Origin: Proteobacteria bacterium UBA981
Lineage (GTDB): Bacteria; Pseudomonadota; Gammaproteobacteria; Ga0077536
Length of the DNA stretch: 64,000 bases
Assembly: GCA_002292285.1 (NCBI GenBank)
Contig: DBBP01000008.1
Coordinates: 383,874 to 447,873 of the forward strand
Reading direction: 5' to 3'
Shown here: one piece after another, positions 52,346-62,123 of the stretch
How positions within the stretch are numbered: the stretch's first letter is position 1
How the letters are laid out: every line of letters starts with the position of its first letter
Notes under the pieces: model-generated
What the model saw: the letters and a program-made list of their open reading frames with translations, nothing else
Database searches by the model: none
What the model was told of the DNA's origin: nothing
Translations under genes and position numbers: made by a program

Positions 52346-53497
52346 TCATCGGACGACCCGTCCTCGACCGGTGCGCCGATCCCGCAATGAATCTTCAATC
52401 GAAGGGGCGTACGGCAAGGTGTCAGTAGTAGCGTCGCGAGACCCGGACGCGCTGCCGCCGGCACTGTTTTCGATGAGTTTGTCCAGCGGTAAATACATCA
52501 GACTCTGGCTACCTTTGTTGTCCATGATGACCTTCGTGCTTTCCGACATCACTTGTTCCATCGCTTCCAGGTACAAACGCTGACGCGTCACCGCCGGGGC
52601 CTTCTGGTATTCCGTATGAAGTTGATTGAAACGTTCCGCCTCACCATCGGCTTGTGAGACAACACTCGCTTTATAACCTTCCGATTCGAGTCGAATGCGC
52701 GCCGCCTCACCAGCGGTACGTTCGACCACTTCGTTACGGTAGGCTTCCGCTTCGTTAATTTTGCGCTGCTCGTCTTCGCGCGCCTTGATGGCATCATCGA
52801 AGGCTGCTTTGACTTCTTCCGGCGGCTTCGCGGGTTGCATATTCACACTGCTGATTTCGATGCCAGATTCGTAGTTATCCAAAACTTCCTGAATGAGCGT
52901 TTGGGCGTCGTTGGCGATTTCGGCGCGGCCGCCGGTGATGACGAAATCCAGAGTGCTGCGGCCGATGATGTCGCGAATGGCTGATTCCGTAACTCGCTGG
53001 ACTGAGACATCCGGGTCGGAAATGCGAAACAGATAGCTCTGCACGTCCTTGATGAGGTATTGCACCGCCAGCTCGACATCGACGATATTTTCGTCCTGCG
53101 TCAGCATCGCTGAGTCGGCGGTCAGGGTTTGGATACGTTCAACATTGACCTTTACGACCTCTTCAATCGGACGCGGAAAACGGATGTGCGGACCGGCCGG
53201 CAAAGTCGTCACGTACTTACCGAAACGCATCACGACGCCGCGCTCGGCAGGGTCGATGCGGTAAACCATTTCCCAACTCAATAATGCGAGCAGGAGCACA
53301 CCCAGTACGCCCCAGGTCAGTGCATTCTCGCCGGGCGAAGAGTCACCGCCACCGCCGCTGCCCTTGCCGCCGCCAAAAAGCTTTCCCAGCTTTTCCTGCA
53401 TTTTTCGCACAACTTCGTCAAGATCGGGCGGCCCCGTATCCTTGCCGCGGTTCCCCCATGGGTCACGATCGTTGCCTTCCGGCTCGTTCCAGGCCAT
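52346..53497 (-). CDS. hflK: HflK protease modulator
   Basis: 383 residues with a Gly/Asp-rich cytoplasmic N-terminus (MAWNEPEGNDRDPWGNRGK), a membrane anchor at about 58-78 and a SPFH domain: GVVMRFGKYVTTLPAGPHIR, VNVERIQTLTADSAMLTQD. The C-terminal low-complexity end (SAGGSASGSRDATTDTL) is usual in HflK. Partner of HflC in controlling FtsH. AGAG site precedes the ATG. Lies between hflX and hflC as expected. Confidence 0.96.
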   Translation of the reverse strand: MAWNEPEGNDRDPWGNRGKDTGPPDLDEVVRKMQEKLGKLFGGGKGSGGGGDSSPGENALTWGVLGVLLLALLSWEMVYRIDPAERGVVMRFGKYVTTLPAGPHIRFPRPIEEVVKVNVERIQTLTADSAMLTQDENIVDVELAVQYLIKDVQSYLFRISDPDVSVQRVTESAIRDIIGRSTLDFVITGGRAEIANDAQTLIQEVLDNYESGIEISSVNMQPAKPPEEVKAAFDDAIKAREDEQRKINEAEAYRNEVVERTAGEAARIRLESEGYKASVVSQADGEAERFNQLHTEYQKAPAVTRQRLYLEAMEQVMSESTKVIMDNKGSQSLMYLPLDKLIENSAGGSASGSRDATTDTLPYAPSIEDSLRDRRTGRGRVVR

Positions 53498-53580
53498 TGA
53501 ATTCTCTTGCTGAGGGTACTGTTCTTGGTGAGGGCGACGATTGTACGGTCCACACCCTGCTTGTTCAATCCGACTCGCGC

Positions 53581-54918
53581 TTAGGCCCGCATACCGGATG
53601 AGTCTGCCGGGACGAAGCTAGCCAGCTCCCCGGCCGGCTCGATCTCCTCGACGACGTGAGCAAAATCGACACCGCTGCTGAAGCTTTGCCAACGTTGCTC
53701 AGCCAATGTCACTTCGAGTAACCAGCCGCCCGCCTCCAGGTCCAATTCGTCAACTACCGCTCCCCACTCGTACAACATGGCGCGTAATCGTCCACCGCCA
53801 GCAGCGATACTGAGCCAGCGACGCTGCTTGGTCTCATTCAGATGCTCGCCAATCACTTCGCGCAACAGATGCGCGCCCTGCCCGCTGCGCGCCGACAACC
53901 AGACGCGATGCACGTGCCCTTCTTCGCCGCGCTCTACTGACGGCTCACGCCCATCGATGCAATCAATCTTGTTGTAAACCTCGACCACGGGAACATCACC
54001 CGCGCCGATGCGCTGCAACACACTCTTGACGTCGCCAATCCGTGCGCTACGTTCGGGGTCGCTGGCGTCGACTACATGCAGGAGCAAGTCCGCGTCACGC
54101 GTTTCATCCAGGGTTGCCTCAAATGCCTGGATCAGTTCGGGCGGCAATCGGCGAATAAAGCCCACCGTATCGCTCAATACGATCGGGTGCTCGCCCGGAA
54201 CTTCAAGTGTGCGCAGCGTTGTGTCCAGAGTCGCGAACAGCTGATCAGCGGCAAACACGTCGCCATCGGTCAACCGGTTAAAGAGTGTCGATTTGCCCGC
54301 ATTGGTATAACCAACCAACGCTACCGTCGACAGCAACGCACGTTTGCGCGATCGCGCGCTTTGCTGCCGTTGTTGTTTGACGCGGTTCAATCGCTCATTT
54401 ATTTGCTTGATGCGTAAACCAATCAGACGTCGATCCGTTTCGAGCTGCGTCTCGCCCGGGCCACGCAGCCCGATGCCGCCCTTCTGGCGCTCAAGGTGAG
54501 TCCAGCCGCGCACCAGACGAGTAGACAGGTGCTGCAGCTGAGCCAGCTCGACCTGGAGTTTGCCCTCGAAGGAACGCGCACGCTGAGCGAAAATATCCAG
54601 AATCAAGCCGGTGCGGTCGAGCACGCGACAGTCGAGTTCGCGTTCAAGATTGCGTTCCTGGGCGGGTGACAATTCGCGATTGAACAACGCCACTTCGGCG
54701 CCGTGCCGGGCAACCAGGGCTGCGAGCTCGGCCACTTTGCCGCTGCCCAGAAAAAACTTTGCATCCGGCGTATCGCGACGCGCGTAGACCTGGTGACACG
54801 GTACGACTGCAGCCGCAACGGCCAGTTCGGTGAACTCTTCCGCGTCGTCATTGATGTCATCGTTCAGTGCAATGTGAACGATTAGCGCGCGCTCGCCGCC
54901 GGAATGGCGGTCAATCAA
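53581..54918 (-). CDS. hflX: HflX ribosome-associated GTPase
   Basis: 445 residues with a TTG start (54918) followed by the family's opening MIDRHSGGERALIVHI. GTPase motifs: ALVGYTNAGKSTLFNRL (G1), LSDTVGFIRRLP (G3) and NKIDCIDG (G4). HflX splits stalled or heat-damaged 70S ribosomes. The N-terminal HflX domain includes DARFFLGSGKVAEL-like DAKFFLGSGKVAEL. It sits between hfq and hflK. No obvious purine-rich site before the TTG. Confidence 0.95.
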   Translation of the reverse strand: MIDRHSGGERALIVHIALNDDINDDAEEFTELAVAAAVVPCHQVYARRDTPDAKFFLGSGKVAELAALVARHGAEVALFNRELSPAQERNLERELDCRVLDRTGLILDIFAQRARSFEGKLQVELAQLQHLSTRLVRGWTHLERQKGGIGLRGPGETQLETDRRLIGLRIKQINERLNRVKQQRQQSARSRKRALLSTVALVGYTNAGKSTLFNRLTDGDVFAADQLFATLDTTLRTLEVPGEHPIVLSDTVGFIRRLPPELIQAFEATLDETRDADLLLHVVDASDPERSARIGDVKSVLQRIGAGDVPVVEVYNKIDCIDGREPSVERGEEGHVHRVWLSARSGQGAHLLREVIGEHLNETKQRRWLSIAAGGGRLRAMLYEWGAVVDELDLEAGGWLLEVTLAEQRWQSFSSGVDFAHVVEEIEPAGELASFVPADSSGMRA

Positions 54919-54978
54919 AGGTGATTACAACGGCACTCATGGGCCGCACAGGTCGAGCGAGATGATGGGATGTGACAT

Positions 54979-55251
54979 TCAGGAGTCGTCTGCTGCCTTT
55001 TCTGCATCGTCACCATGGTCATCAGGCATTTCGGCGCGTGGCAGGCGCACGTTGCGTGCCGGGACGACGGTCGAGATCGCGTGCTTATAGACCATTTGGC
55101 TGACGGAGTTTTTGAGCAAAATAACAAACTGGTCGAAGGATTCGATTTGGCCCTGTAATTTGATGCCATTCACGAGATATATCGAAACCGGAATTCGTTC
55201 CCGACGCAATGCGTTTAAATAAGGCTCTTGTAATGACTGGCCCTTACTCAT
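54979..55251 (-). CDS. hfq: RNA chaperone Hfq
   Basis: 90 residues. Sm1 and Sm2 motifs are complete: GQSLQEPYLNALRRERIPVS at the N-terminus, FDQFVILLKNSVSQMVYKHAIST with YKH. The acidic tail PDDHGDDAEKAADDS is poorly conserved, as usual. AGGAG is 6 nt before the ATG. Hexamer that pairs small RNAs with mRNAs. Gene order miaA-hfq-hflX is standard. Confidence 0.98.
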   Translation of the reverse strand: MSKGQSLQEPYLNALRRERIPVSIYLVNGIKLQGQIESFDQFVILLKNSVSQMVYKHAISTVVPARNVRLPRAEMPDDHGDDAEKAADDS

Positions 55252-55357
55252 TTTCGTCTCCTGATCATTATTATTAGTGTTCTCATCGACGTGCTGCCCG
55301 CCGCTCCAGCGGTGATTCTACCTTGCGGTTCCGGCTGTGCGGCAGCGCTACTCTAAA

Positions 55358-56326
55358 TCAGATTTCAAAAGTTTGAAAATCACGCGCGGCGATAGCCGCG
55401 AGCAGATCAGTGGACAGGCTCGCGGAGTCACTGACAAACCCACGAGCCTGGGTTTCGCGCCGCAGCCAGGTGAGCTGACGCTTGGCGAGCTGGCGGCTTG
55501 CTGCGATGCCCTGCTCACGCATCTCGGCGAAACTGACCTGTCCGTCAAGATAGTGCCAAATCGCTCGATAGCCGACCGCGCGCAGCGCCGGATTGTCGAG
55601 GCTCAAATCTCCTCGCGCCCTTAATCCTGCCACTTCGTTGATAAAACCGCGTTCCAGCATGTCGTCAAAGCGACGCGCAATCCGGGCATGCAACACCGGG
55701 CGCTCCGTGGGCAACAGAATAAGTTTGAGAGGCGGTTGCGGGAGCGCATCAAGCTGCTGCGCGTCCCACAGCTGGGACATGGGCGCGCCGGTGAGTTGAA
55801 AAACTTCCAGCGCCCGAATCAGGCGCTGCGGGTCATTGGGGTGTATGCGAGCAGCCGCTCCCGGATCAACTGCAGCCAGGCGATTGTGCAGGGCCAGATT
55901 GCCAAATTCGCGTAATTCTTCGGCTAATCGCTCGCGAACTACGGCTTCTGCAGGCGGTAACGGCGCCAGTCCGTGCTCGAGTGCACGGAAATACAAACCG
56001 GTACCTCCCACTAACAAGGCGATTTTCCCCCGTGCATGGATGCCGTTGATACAAGCCAGCGCGTCAGCGCGAAATCGCGCCGCGGAATAACGCTCAGTCG
56101 GCGCGCAGATATCGATCAGATGATGGGGGATATCACGGCGCAACGCAGGGTTGGGTTTCGCGCTGCCAACGTCAAGCCCGCGATACACCAGCGCCGAATC
56201 GACGCTGACAATTTCGAGCGGTAACCGCGCAGCGAGCGCGATGGCAGCACCGGTTTTACCAACGCCGGTAGGGCCCATCAGAAAAATGATCGGCCCGCCT
56301 TGCGCGCGCGCGGAATTATCCTGCAT
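55358..56326 (-). CDS. miaA: tRNA dimethylallyltransferase
   Basis: 322 residues from ATG 56326, overlapping the mutL stop by 11 bp; the frame is open 10 codons earlier inside mutL. P-loop FLMGPTGVGKTGAAIALA and VSVDSALVYRGLDVGSAKPN, then HHLIDICAPTERYSAARF and DPQRLIRALEVFQLTG, are family hallmarks. Adds a dimethylallyl group to A37 of tRNAs reading UNN codons. Length normal. Confidence 0.96.
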   Translation of the reverse strand: MQDNSARAQGGPIIFLMGPTGVGKTGAAIALAARLPLEIVSVDSALVYRGLDVGSAKPNPALRRDIPHHLIDICAPTERYSAARFRADALACINGIHARGKIALLVGGTGLYFRALEHGLAPLPPAEAVVRERLAEELREFGNLALHNRLAAVDPGAAARIHPNDPQRLIRALEVFQLTGAPMSQLWDAQQLDALPQPPLKLILLPTERPVLHARIARRFDDMLERGFINEVAGLRARGDLSLDNPALRAVGYRAIWHYLDGQVSFAEMREQGIAASRQLAKRQLTWLRRETQARGFVSDSASLSTDLLAAIAARDFQTFEI

Positions 56327-57992
56327 GGGCAAACAATCGCGCGAGCCTCGCGTCACTCAGCTCAAGCGTGCAAGTCTCCAGGTCGAAATCGATAGCCGCG
56401 GCGCTGCGCACCAGCTCATCTAGACCGTTGCGGGCAGTGTGATCGTGGCGACTTAATACGAGTGAGCTCGCTGCTGCATCCGCGACCCCGACCACACTGG
56501 TCTCAAGCTCCAGTCGGGCCAGACTCAGCGCAGCCACAAAGCGGGCTTGGTCAACGCTCGGCAGCCTGCGCGGCACAGCGCGCAAAATGCCGCCTGCGGC
56601 ACCGAGATCGGCGAAGTCAAAACCGAGCGCCGACAGGTGCTGGTTGCTTAGCAGCGCTCGTCCAGCAGCGCTCGTCGGCAGACGCTCAGGCAGCAACAGC
56701 GGCCGCGACTGCGACGCGGCCGGCCCCAGGCGGGCCGGTAATATCGCCCGCCACGCTGCGCTAATGTCGAGCACGCGCAAGGACGTATCGGATTCGCACA
56801 GCAGGTAGCGATTGCCGACCACAGCCAGCACTTTTCCGTACGAATCTGATGGACTGCCGGCTGTTGCAGCGCGGCGCGGCGGTGCGGACACAGCTGTCGT
56901 TCTGCCCACATTGGCCACGTAGTGGGCAGCCGGTTCGGCAACCGGGCCGAATGCTGGCTTGTCTTCCGGCGAGGAGACCGTCTCGCTTCCATGCAGGGCC
57001 GCTTTCACGCACACATGCAGGATGTCGTGCAACGTTCGAATGTCGACAAACCGAACCTCAAGCTTGCCGGGATCGACGTTAACATCAACCTGCGTCGGAT
57101 CGATGTCGAGAGCCAGTGCATAGCAGGCAAAGCGGCCGTCAGCGATTGACGCTTCGTATGCCAGGCGAACTGCGTGTTGTAGTTGTTTATCGCGGATGAC
57201 CCGTCCGTTGAGACACAGCATCTGGGTATCGGCGAGATTAGTCGCCAGCTCGGCGCCCGCCACCCAACCACGCACACACACGCCGTTTATTTCGCGAGCG
57301 ATTGCGTGTGCGCCCTCGTAAAACGCTTTTCCAAACAGGCTGCGCCAGCGCCCGCTCGGAAATTCATAAGCGCCTGCGGGCAACTGCAGGGTGCGCTTAC
57401 CGTCGTGACTGAGCGCGAAACTGACGTCCGGGCGCGCGAAAGCGAGCTGGCGTATCAAGCGATAAATGTGCAGATACTCTGTGCGCGCTTGCTTCAGAAA
57501 ACGCTTGCGAGCCGGCACATTGTGAAACAACCTGCGCACCTCGATCCGGGTGCCCTTATTGCCCTGTGCCGGACGCGGCGCGCTACTCTCGCCGGTCTGG
57601 TTGTGCACGAACTGCCAGGCATGGGGGGCTTTTTCAGTACGTGTCACTATCGACACGTCCGCCACCGCGCAAATACTGGCCAGTGCCTCGCCGCGAAAAC
57701 CAAGTGAAACAATCGCATCGAGATCGGCTGAGGCACTGATCTTGCTGGTCCAGTGACGTCGGCACGCGGCACCAAGTTCTGCGCCCGGAATACCGCTACC
57801 GTCATCGCCAACAACAATCGTCTCGATCCCGCCCGCACCGACTTCAACGCTAACGCTGCGTGCGCCCGCATCAAGACTATTCTCGACCAGCTCTTTAACC
57901 ACCGAGACCGGGCGCTCGATAACCTCGCCTGCGGCAATTTGGTTGATCAGCTGATCAGAGAGGGCTTGAATTGGTGCCGGGGGACGGGTCAT
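56316..57992 (-). CDS. mutL: DNA mismatch repair protein MutL
   Basis: 558 residues. GHKL ATPase motifs: VKELVENSLDAGARSV, VGDDGSGIPGAEL, TSKI and SLGFRGEALASICAV. The C-terminal dimerisation region lacks the DQHA(x)2E(x)4E endonuclease motif: at its place the protein reads LDISAAWRAILPARL. This resembles the E. coli type used with MutH. No mutH is visible here. Positioned between amidase and miaA, as in many gammaproteobacteria. Confidence 0.95.
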   Translation of the reverse strand: MTRPPAPIQALSDQLINQIAAGEVIERPVSVVKELVENSLDAGARSVSVEVGAGGIETIVVGDDGSGIPGAELGAACRRHWTSKISASADLDAIVSLGFRGEALASICAVADVSIVTRTEKAPHAWQFVHNQTGESSAPRPAQGNKGTRIEVRRLFHNVPARKRFLKQARTEYLHIYRLIRQLAFARPDVSFALSHDGKRTLQLPAGAYEFPSGRWRSLFGKAFYEGAHAIAREINGVCVRGWVAGAELATNLADTQMLCLNGRVIRDKQLQHAVRLAYEASIADGRFACYALALDIDPTQVDVNVDPGKLEVRFVDIRTLHDILHVCVKAALHGSETVSSPEDKPAFGPVAEPAAHYVANVGRTTAVSAPPRRAATAGSPSDSYGKVLAVVGNRYLLCESDTSLRVLDISAAWRAILPARLGPAASQSRPLLLPERLPTSAAGRALLSNQHLSALGFDFADLGAAGGILRAVPRRLPSVDQARFVAALSLARLELETSVVGVADAAASSLVLSRHDHTARNGLDELVRSAAAIDFDLETCTLELSDARLARLFAHAG

Positions 57993-58031
57993 GCCGGCAT
58001 TCTAGGCGCTCGCGGCCGGTGCGCAAGCAGG

Positions 58032-59378
58032 CTACGGGATATTCAGCACTTCGCCAGTACGGACCATTTCGGACGCCATGTTATTGGCGAGCTTCAGGGA
58101 GCTGACGCTGATCGCGTAACGGCTCGCAATTCCCGATAACGTATCGCCGCGCACGACTTTATAACGTCGCTGCGAGGCAATGCGCGTATCCGGTGGCGGA
58201 TTGCTGTCAAAGTAATCTGCGACGCCACCAAACATAGCCTCGGCAAGTTTGCGACGAAAGCGCTTATTGCGCAGGCGTTTTTCTTCAGTTGGATTCGAAA
58301 TGAACGCCGTCTCGACAAGAATCGAAGGAATGTCCGGTGATTTCAACACCATGAAACCAGCATGTTGCACGCGCTTTTTATGGACCGGCCCCAGCCGCTT
58401 GAGGGCGTCGAGAACATTGTTGCCAAGGTCGATACTGGCTTCAATGGAGGCCGTCTGTGACAGGTCGAGCAATACCGATTTGAGCACGTCGTCTTTATCG
58501 TCCAGGCTTACACCACCAATCAAATCAGCCGCATTCTCATTGTCCGCCAGCCATTTCGCGGCCTCACTGCTGGCCCCGCGCTGCGACAGTACATATACCG
58601 AGGACCCTTTCACCCGACTGTCTTTAAAAGCGTCCGCGTGTACTGAGATAAACAGATCGGCGCGAGCTTCGCGCGCTCGGCTCATCCGCTCGCGCAGCTT
58701 CAGATACTTATCGGATTCTCGGGTCAGCACCGCGCGCATGCCCGGTTGTTCGTTTATCACCGCCGCAAATTCCCGCGCGACGCCGAGTGTAATGTCTTTT
58801 TCGTAGGTGCCACTGGGACCAATCGCACCGACGTCGTCGCCGCCATGGCCCGCATCAATAGCGACTATTACGTCGCGTAATGCCTTGCGAGGGGCAGCGG
58901 CAGGTTGGGCAGGCGCTGCCGGTGGAGGCACGGGCGCGGCAGATTTGGCGGCGATAAGCTCAGGTTTGCGGGCCAGGGTCGGGCCTGCACCGGCCGGCTT
59001 GCTACCCGTCAGGTCGAGTACGACACGATAGCCGTATTCTCCGTTCGGCCGGAGCAAGGTGTCGGCAACCTTGACGGCATGCTCTAGGTCCAGCACGACC
59101 CGTAAACCGGCTTTGCCTCGCACGGCGTGGCGCAGGCCTTTCAGCGTATTGCCGTTTGTGTTCGGTAATCGCAAAGGCGAGCGGGAACGGGTCTGCTTGA
59201 AATCAATCACGACACGATGCGGATTGCGCATCGCGAAGACGTAATAGTCAACGCGGTCGCTCAGATCGAACACAACCCGGGTGCGATCGCGTTCAAGCGA
59301 CGTTCGCACAGTTTTAACCTCGGCGCCGAACGCGCATTGAGAGGCTAAAACTACAAGCAATAAAGCTAGCTTGCGCAT
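58032..59378 (-). CDS. N-acetylmuramoyl-L-alanine amidase with AMIN and LysM domains
   Basis: 448 residues. Signal peptide MRKLALLLVVLASQCAFG, an AMIN domain (about 20-130), a Pro/Ala linker, an Amidase_3 catalytic domain (IAIDAGHGGDDVGAIG-like VAIDAGHGGDD; EKDITL; FISVHADAF; ILVETAFISN) and a C-terminal LysM (YKVVRGDTLSGIASRYAI). Zn ligands are the His in AGHGG, Glu in YEKD and His in SVHAD. It cleaves septal peptidoglycan during cell division, like AmiB/AmiC, and needs an EnvC/NlpD-type activator. Upstream 80 bp are unusually AT-rich with a good promoter candidate. Confidence 0.94.
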   Translation of the reverse strand: MRKLALLLVVLASQCAFGAEVKTVRTSLERDRTRVVFDLSDRVDYYVFAMRNPHRVVIDFKQTRSRSPLRLPNTNGNTLKGLRHAVRGKAGLRVVLDLEHAVKVADTLLRPNGEYGYRVVLDLTGSKPAGAGPTLARKPELIAAKSAAPVPPPAAPAQPAAAPRKALRDVIVAIDAGHGGDDVGAIGPSGTYEKDITLGVAREFAAVINEQPGMRAVLTRESDKYLKLRERMSRAREARADLFISVHADAFKDSRVKGSSVYVLSQRGASSEAAKWLADNENAADLIGGVSLDDKDDVLKSVLLDLSQTASIEASIDLGNNVLDALKRLGPVHKKRVQHAGFMVLKSPDIPSILVETAFISNPTEEKRLRNKRFRRKLAEAMFGGVADYFDSNPPPDTRIASQRRYKVVRGDTLSGIASRYAISVSSLKLANNMASEMVRTGEVLNIP

Positions 59379-59412
59379 GGGTTTACAGGATCTTCCTAGG
59401 AATTAGGCTATC

Positions 59413-59441
59413 TTTTTACTAGCTTACCTCAATAGTTTCAA
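59413..59441 (-). promoter_or_regulatory. Possible sigma70 promoter of the amidase gene
   Basis: On the minus strand TTGAAA and TAAAAA are spaced by 17 bp inside an AT-rich stretch (59379-59461) in otherwise GC-rich DNA. The placement between tsaE and the amidase gene suggests an extra internal promoter of this gene run. Confidence 0.4.
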
Positions 59442-59461
59442 GTTAATTTTAATTTACTTCA

Positions 59462-59947
59462 TTAACTACATGATCCATAAATACTATTAAATACTTGAAG
59501 CACGCTCTTTCCGCGTTCGGAACGCGCCTCAAGATCGACCGCCCGGGATGTCCCGTCGACCGTCAGGTGAATTTCGAGGTCTGCCGCTCCGATCACGCCT
59601 AGTCCGCGCTCAGACCATTCGACAAGCACCATGGCCCCGCTCTCAAAGTAATCCTCAATACCCACATATTCGAGTTCTTCTGGCGCATTAATCCTATATA
59701 AATCAAAATGATGAATGACACATGCAGAGAGCGAATAGCTCTCCACAAGTGTAAATGTCGGACTCTTGACTGCGCCCTCGTGCCCGCAGCTACGCACAAA
59801 CCCGCGCGCCAAAGTCGTTTTGCCTGCGGCCAGCTGACCGGTCAGATAAATGATGCAGGCCTCAGCACTGGCACTGCGTGCCAATGCGGCACCGATCGCC
59901 TCCATCGAGTCTGGCTCGTCGGCGACAAGGCTGATGCGGGTCGTCAC
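59462..59947 (-). CDS. tsaE: tRNA threonylcarbamoyladenosine biosynthesis ATPase TsaE
   Basis: 161 residues with a GTG start (59947) whose GTG overlaps the nnr stop (GTGA). Walker A LTGQLAAGKTTLARGF and the family strand SPTFTLVESY, HFDLYRI and LEYVGIEDYF. TsaE drives the TsaBCDE complex making t6A in tRNA. The adjacent nnr gene overlaps by 4 bp, showing translational coupling. Normal length. Confidence 0.95.
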   Translation of the reverse strand: MTTRISLVADEPDSMEAIGAALARSASAEACIIYLTGQLAAGKTTLARGFVRSCGHEGAVKSPTFTLVESYSLSACVIHHFDLYRINAPEELEYVGIEDYFESGAMVLVEWSERGLGVIGAADLEIHLTVDGTSRAVDLEARSERGKSVLQVFNSIYGSCS

Positions 59948-61434
59948 TGCGCACCCCGGTCAGGATTCATCAAGCGCCGTATCTGCTCCAGCAAATCCAT
60001 CGCCAGCATGCCGCGCTCTCCACCCTCGTCCGCTGCATCGTCGCCGGCACGGGCATGAATGGCTGCGCCCATTACGGCTGCCTCCAACGGCGGAATATGT
60101 TGCGCCACCAGGCCGGCGATCAACCCGGTTAACACGTCCCCCATGCCGCCAGTTGCCATGCCCGGGTTTCCGCCACCAACAATCACCGGCACCTCCCCCT
60201 GGGCGTGGAGCAGCGTCCCCGCTCCTTTCAAAAGCGCGATGCCGCCATAACGTTCGCTCAATTGGCGCACGCTGGCAAAGCGGTCGGCATTGATCTCGCG
60301 CGTAGAGGTTTGCAGCAAACGCGCCGCTTCACCTGGGTGAGGTGTCAAGATTCGATGCTCACACGCATCCGGATCGGCGGCCAACAGATTGAGTCCGTCA
60401 GCGTCGCAAATCTGCGTCAACGCGCTGCTACGGGCACACGCAAACAGGTCACGAGCCCAGGTACTCTGGCCGAGCCCAGGACCGATAGCGAGCACACTGG
60501 CTCGCGACATCAGAGCCCGCAAGGCGGTGGCATCGGCAATGGCGTGGGACATCACCTCCGGACGGGTTGTGGTGATCGCACCAGCCTGTGAAGGGTGCGT
60601 CGCCACGCTCACGAGACCCGCCCCACAGCGCGCCGCGGCCTCCGCACTCAAGCGTGCCGCGCCAGCAAAACCGGGCGCACCGCCGACCACCAGGACATGA
60701 CCAAAGTCGCCTTTATGAGACGTGCGTGGACGGCACCTTAGGTGGTCCCGCACGCCGTCATAATCGAGCAGTCGGGCGCTCACTGGCGCGACGTCAAAGC
60801 AACTCGGGGGCACCCCGAGATCGTCAACGACAAGTTCCCCCACGCAGTCTGGCGCAGCGCCACTCAACAAACCTTGCTTGCAGGTGATAAACGAGATGGT
60901 TATGTCGGCGTCTACGGCGCACCCCAGAATCGCCCCGCTGTCCGCGTGCAGGCCGGAGGGAATGTCCAGTGCCATACGAGCGGCGTTCGCGCTATTCATG
61001 AGATCGATAGCCTCAGCCTGAATGCCGTCGACAACGCGATTGAGTCCGCTGCCGAACAGCGCATCGACCACCACATCAGCATCGTGCAGTGCGTTTGGCA
61101 GACTACGTTCGATGACCCCGCTGGCGCGCGCTTCAGCACGGGTCGCCAGTGCGTCGTTTTTAATCCCGGCCGAATCGCCGACAACATACAAGTCGACCTC
61201 GAGTCCGGCGAGTTTTGCCAGGCGTGCCACCACAAACCCATCGCCACCGTTATTGCCAACCCCACTGATGACGGCAACTCGGCGTACGTCCGGCCAATGG
61301 CGCTGCAGTTGGACGAAGGCTCCCTGCCCTGCACGACGCATTAAATCGAGCCCTGGCAGGCCCTGATCTTCAATCGCACTGCGTTCGATCGCGCGCGTTG
61401 CGGCAGCATCGTAAACAGGTGCCGTCACGAACAT
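59944..61434 (-). CDS. nnr: Bifunctional NAD(P)H-hydrate epimerase / ADP-dependent dehydratase
   Basis: 496 residues. Epimerase half (1-210): ISGVGNNGGDGFVVARLA and ALFGSGLNR. Dehydratase half (220-496): SHKGDFGHVLVVGGAPGFAG, ILTPHPGEAARLL and catalytic NPGMATGGMGDVLTGLIAG. Repairs hydrated NADH/NADPH. Its ATG directly follows the orn stop (TGA then ATG) and its own stop overlaps tsaE; these genes are tightly packed. Order orn-nnr-tsaE-amidase-mutL is common. Confidence 0.95.
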   Translation of the reverse strand: MFVTAPVYDAAATRAIERSAIEDQGLPGLDLMRRAGQGAFVQLQRHWPDVRRVAVISGVGNNGGDGFVVARLAKLAGLEVDLYVVGDSAGIKNDALATRAEARASGVIERSLPNALHDADVVVDALFGSGLNRVVDGIQAEAIDLMNSANAARMALDIPSGLHADSGAILGCAVDADITISFITCKQGLLSGAAPDCVGELVVDDLGVPPSCFDVAPVSARLLDYDGVRDHLRCRPRTSHKGDFGHVLVVGGAPGFAGAARLSAEAAARCGAGLVSVATHPSQAGAITTTRPEVMSHAIADATALRALMSRASVLAIGPGLGQSTWARDLFACARSSALTQICDADGLNLLAADPDACEHRILTPHPGEAARLLQTSTREINADRFASVRQLSERYGGIALLKGAGTLLHAQGEVPVIVGGGNPGMATGGMGDVLTGLIAGLVAQHIPPLEAAVMGAAIHARAGDDAADEGGERGMLAMDLLEQIRRLMNPDRGAQ

Positions 61435-61989
61435 TCACGCGGCCCCGGGAACTTTCAGGAAATGCGTTCGGTAGTGTTTCAATTCGGCAATTGAGTCGCG
61501 AATATCGTCGAGCGCCAGATGACTGCCTTTTTTCTTGAACGAGGGTAAATCCGGTGCCCAGCGAGTGCTCAATTCTTTCAGGGTACTGACGTCGAGATTG
61601 CGATAGTGGAAAAACTCGACCAGGGTCGGCATGTACTTATACAGAAACCGACGATCCTGACAAATGCTGTTCCCGCACATCGGCGATTTGCCCGGCGTGA
61701 TGTACTCATGCAAGAAATTCAGGGTCTGCTGCTCGGCCGCCTCACACGATAGCTGACTTGCGCGAACCCGCTCGGTGAGGCCGGACTGGCCGTGTTGGCG
61801 GGTATTCCATTCGTCCATCGCTGCCAGGCTGGCGTCACTCTGGTGAATAACGAGAGACGGTCCTTCAATCTGCTCTTGCAGGTGTGCGTCGGTGACAATC
61901 GTCGCGATCTCAATGATGAGGTCCTGCTCGGGCTCAAGCCCGGTCATTTCCAGGTCAATCCAGATCAGGTTGCGGTCAGAACGATTCAT
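61435..61989 (-). CDS. orn: Oligoribonuclease
   Basis: 184 residues from ATG 61989 (GGAG 6 nt upstream), DEDDh exonuclease: LIWIDLEMTGLEPEQDLIIE (D12, E14), SPMCGNSICQDRRFLYKYMP and the HLALDDIRDSIAELKHYR motif with His and Asp. Degrades 2-5 nt RNA and pGpG to mononucleotides. Conserved upstream of nnr. The gap upstream to recR is 134 bp. Confidence 0.97.
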   Translation of the reverse strand: MNRSDRNLIWIDLEMTGLEPEQDLIIEIATIVTDAHLQEQIEGPSLVIHQSDASLAAMDEWNTRQHGQSGLTERVRASQLSCEAAEQQTLNFLHEYITPGKSPMCGNSICQDRRFLYKYMPTLVEFFHYRNLDVSTLKELSTRWAPDLPSFKKKGSHLALDDIRDSIAELKHYRTHFLKVPGAA

Positions 61990-62123
61990 GCTTGGCTCCA
62001 GGGTTGGAAAGCGCAGACGATTCAAGACCCGAATCTTAGAGCAGCGCCCGCCTTCCAGCTAGGTGGTGGTGAGTCTGTCGCACAACGGGAATCCGCCGTA
62101 CAGATGTTCAATATCGCGCAGGT

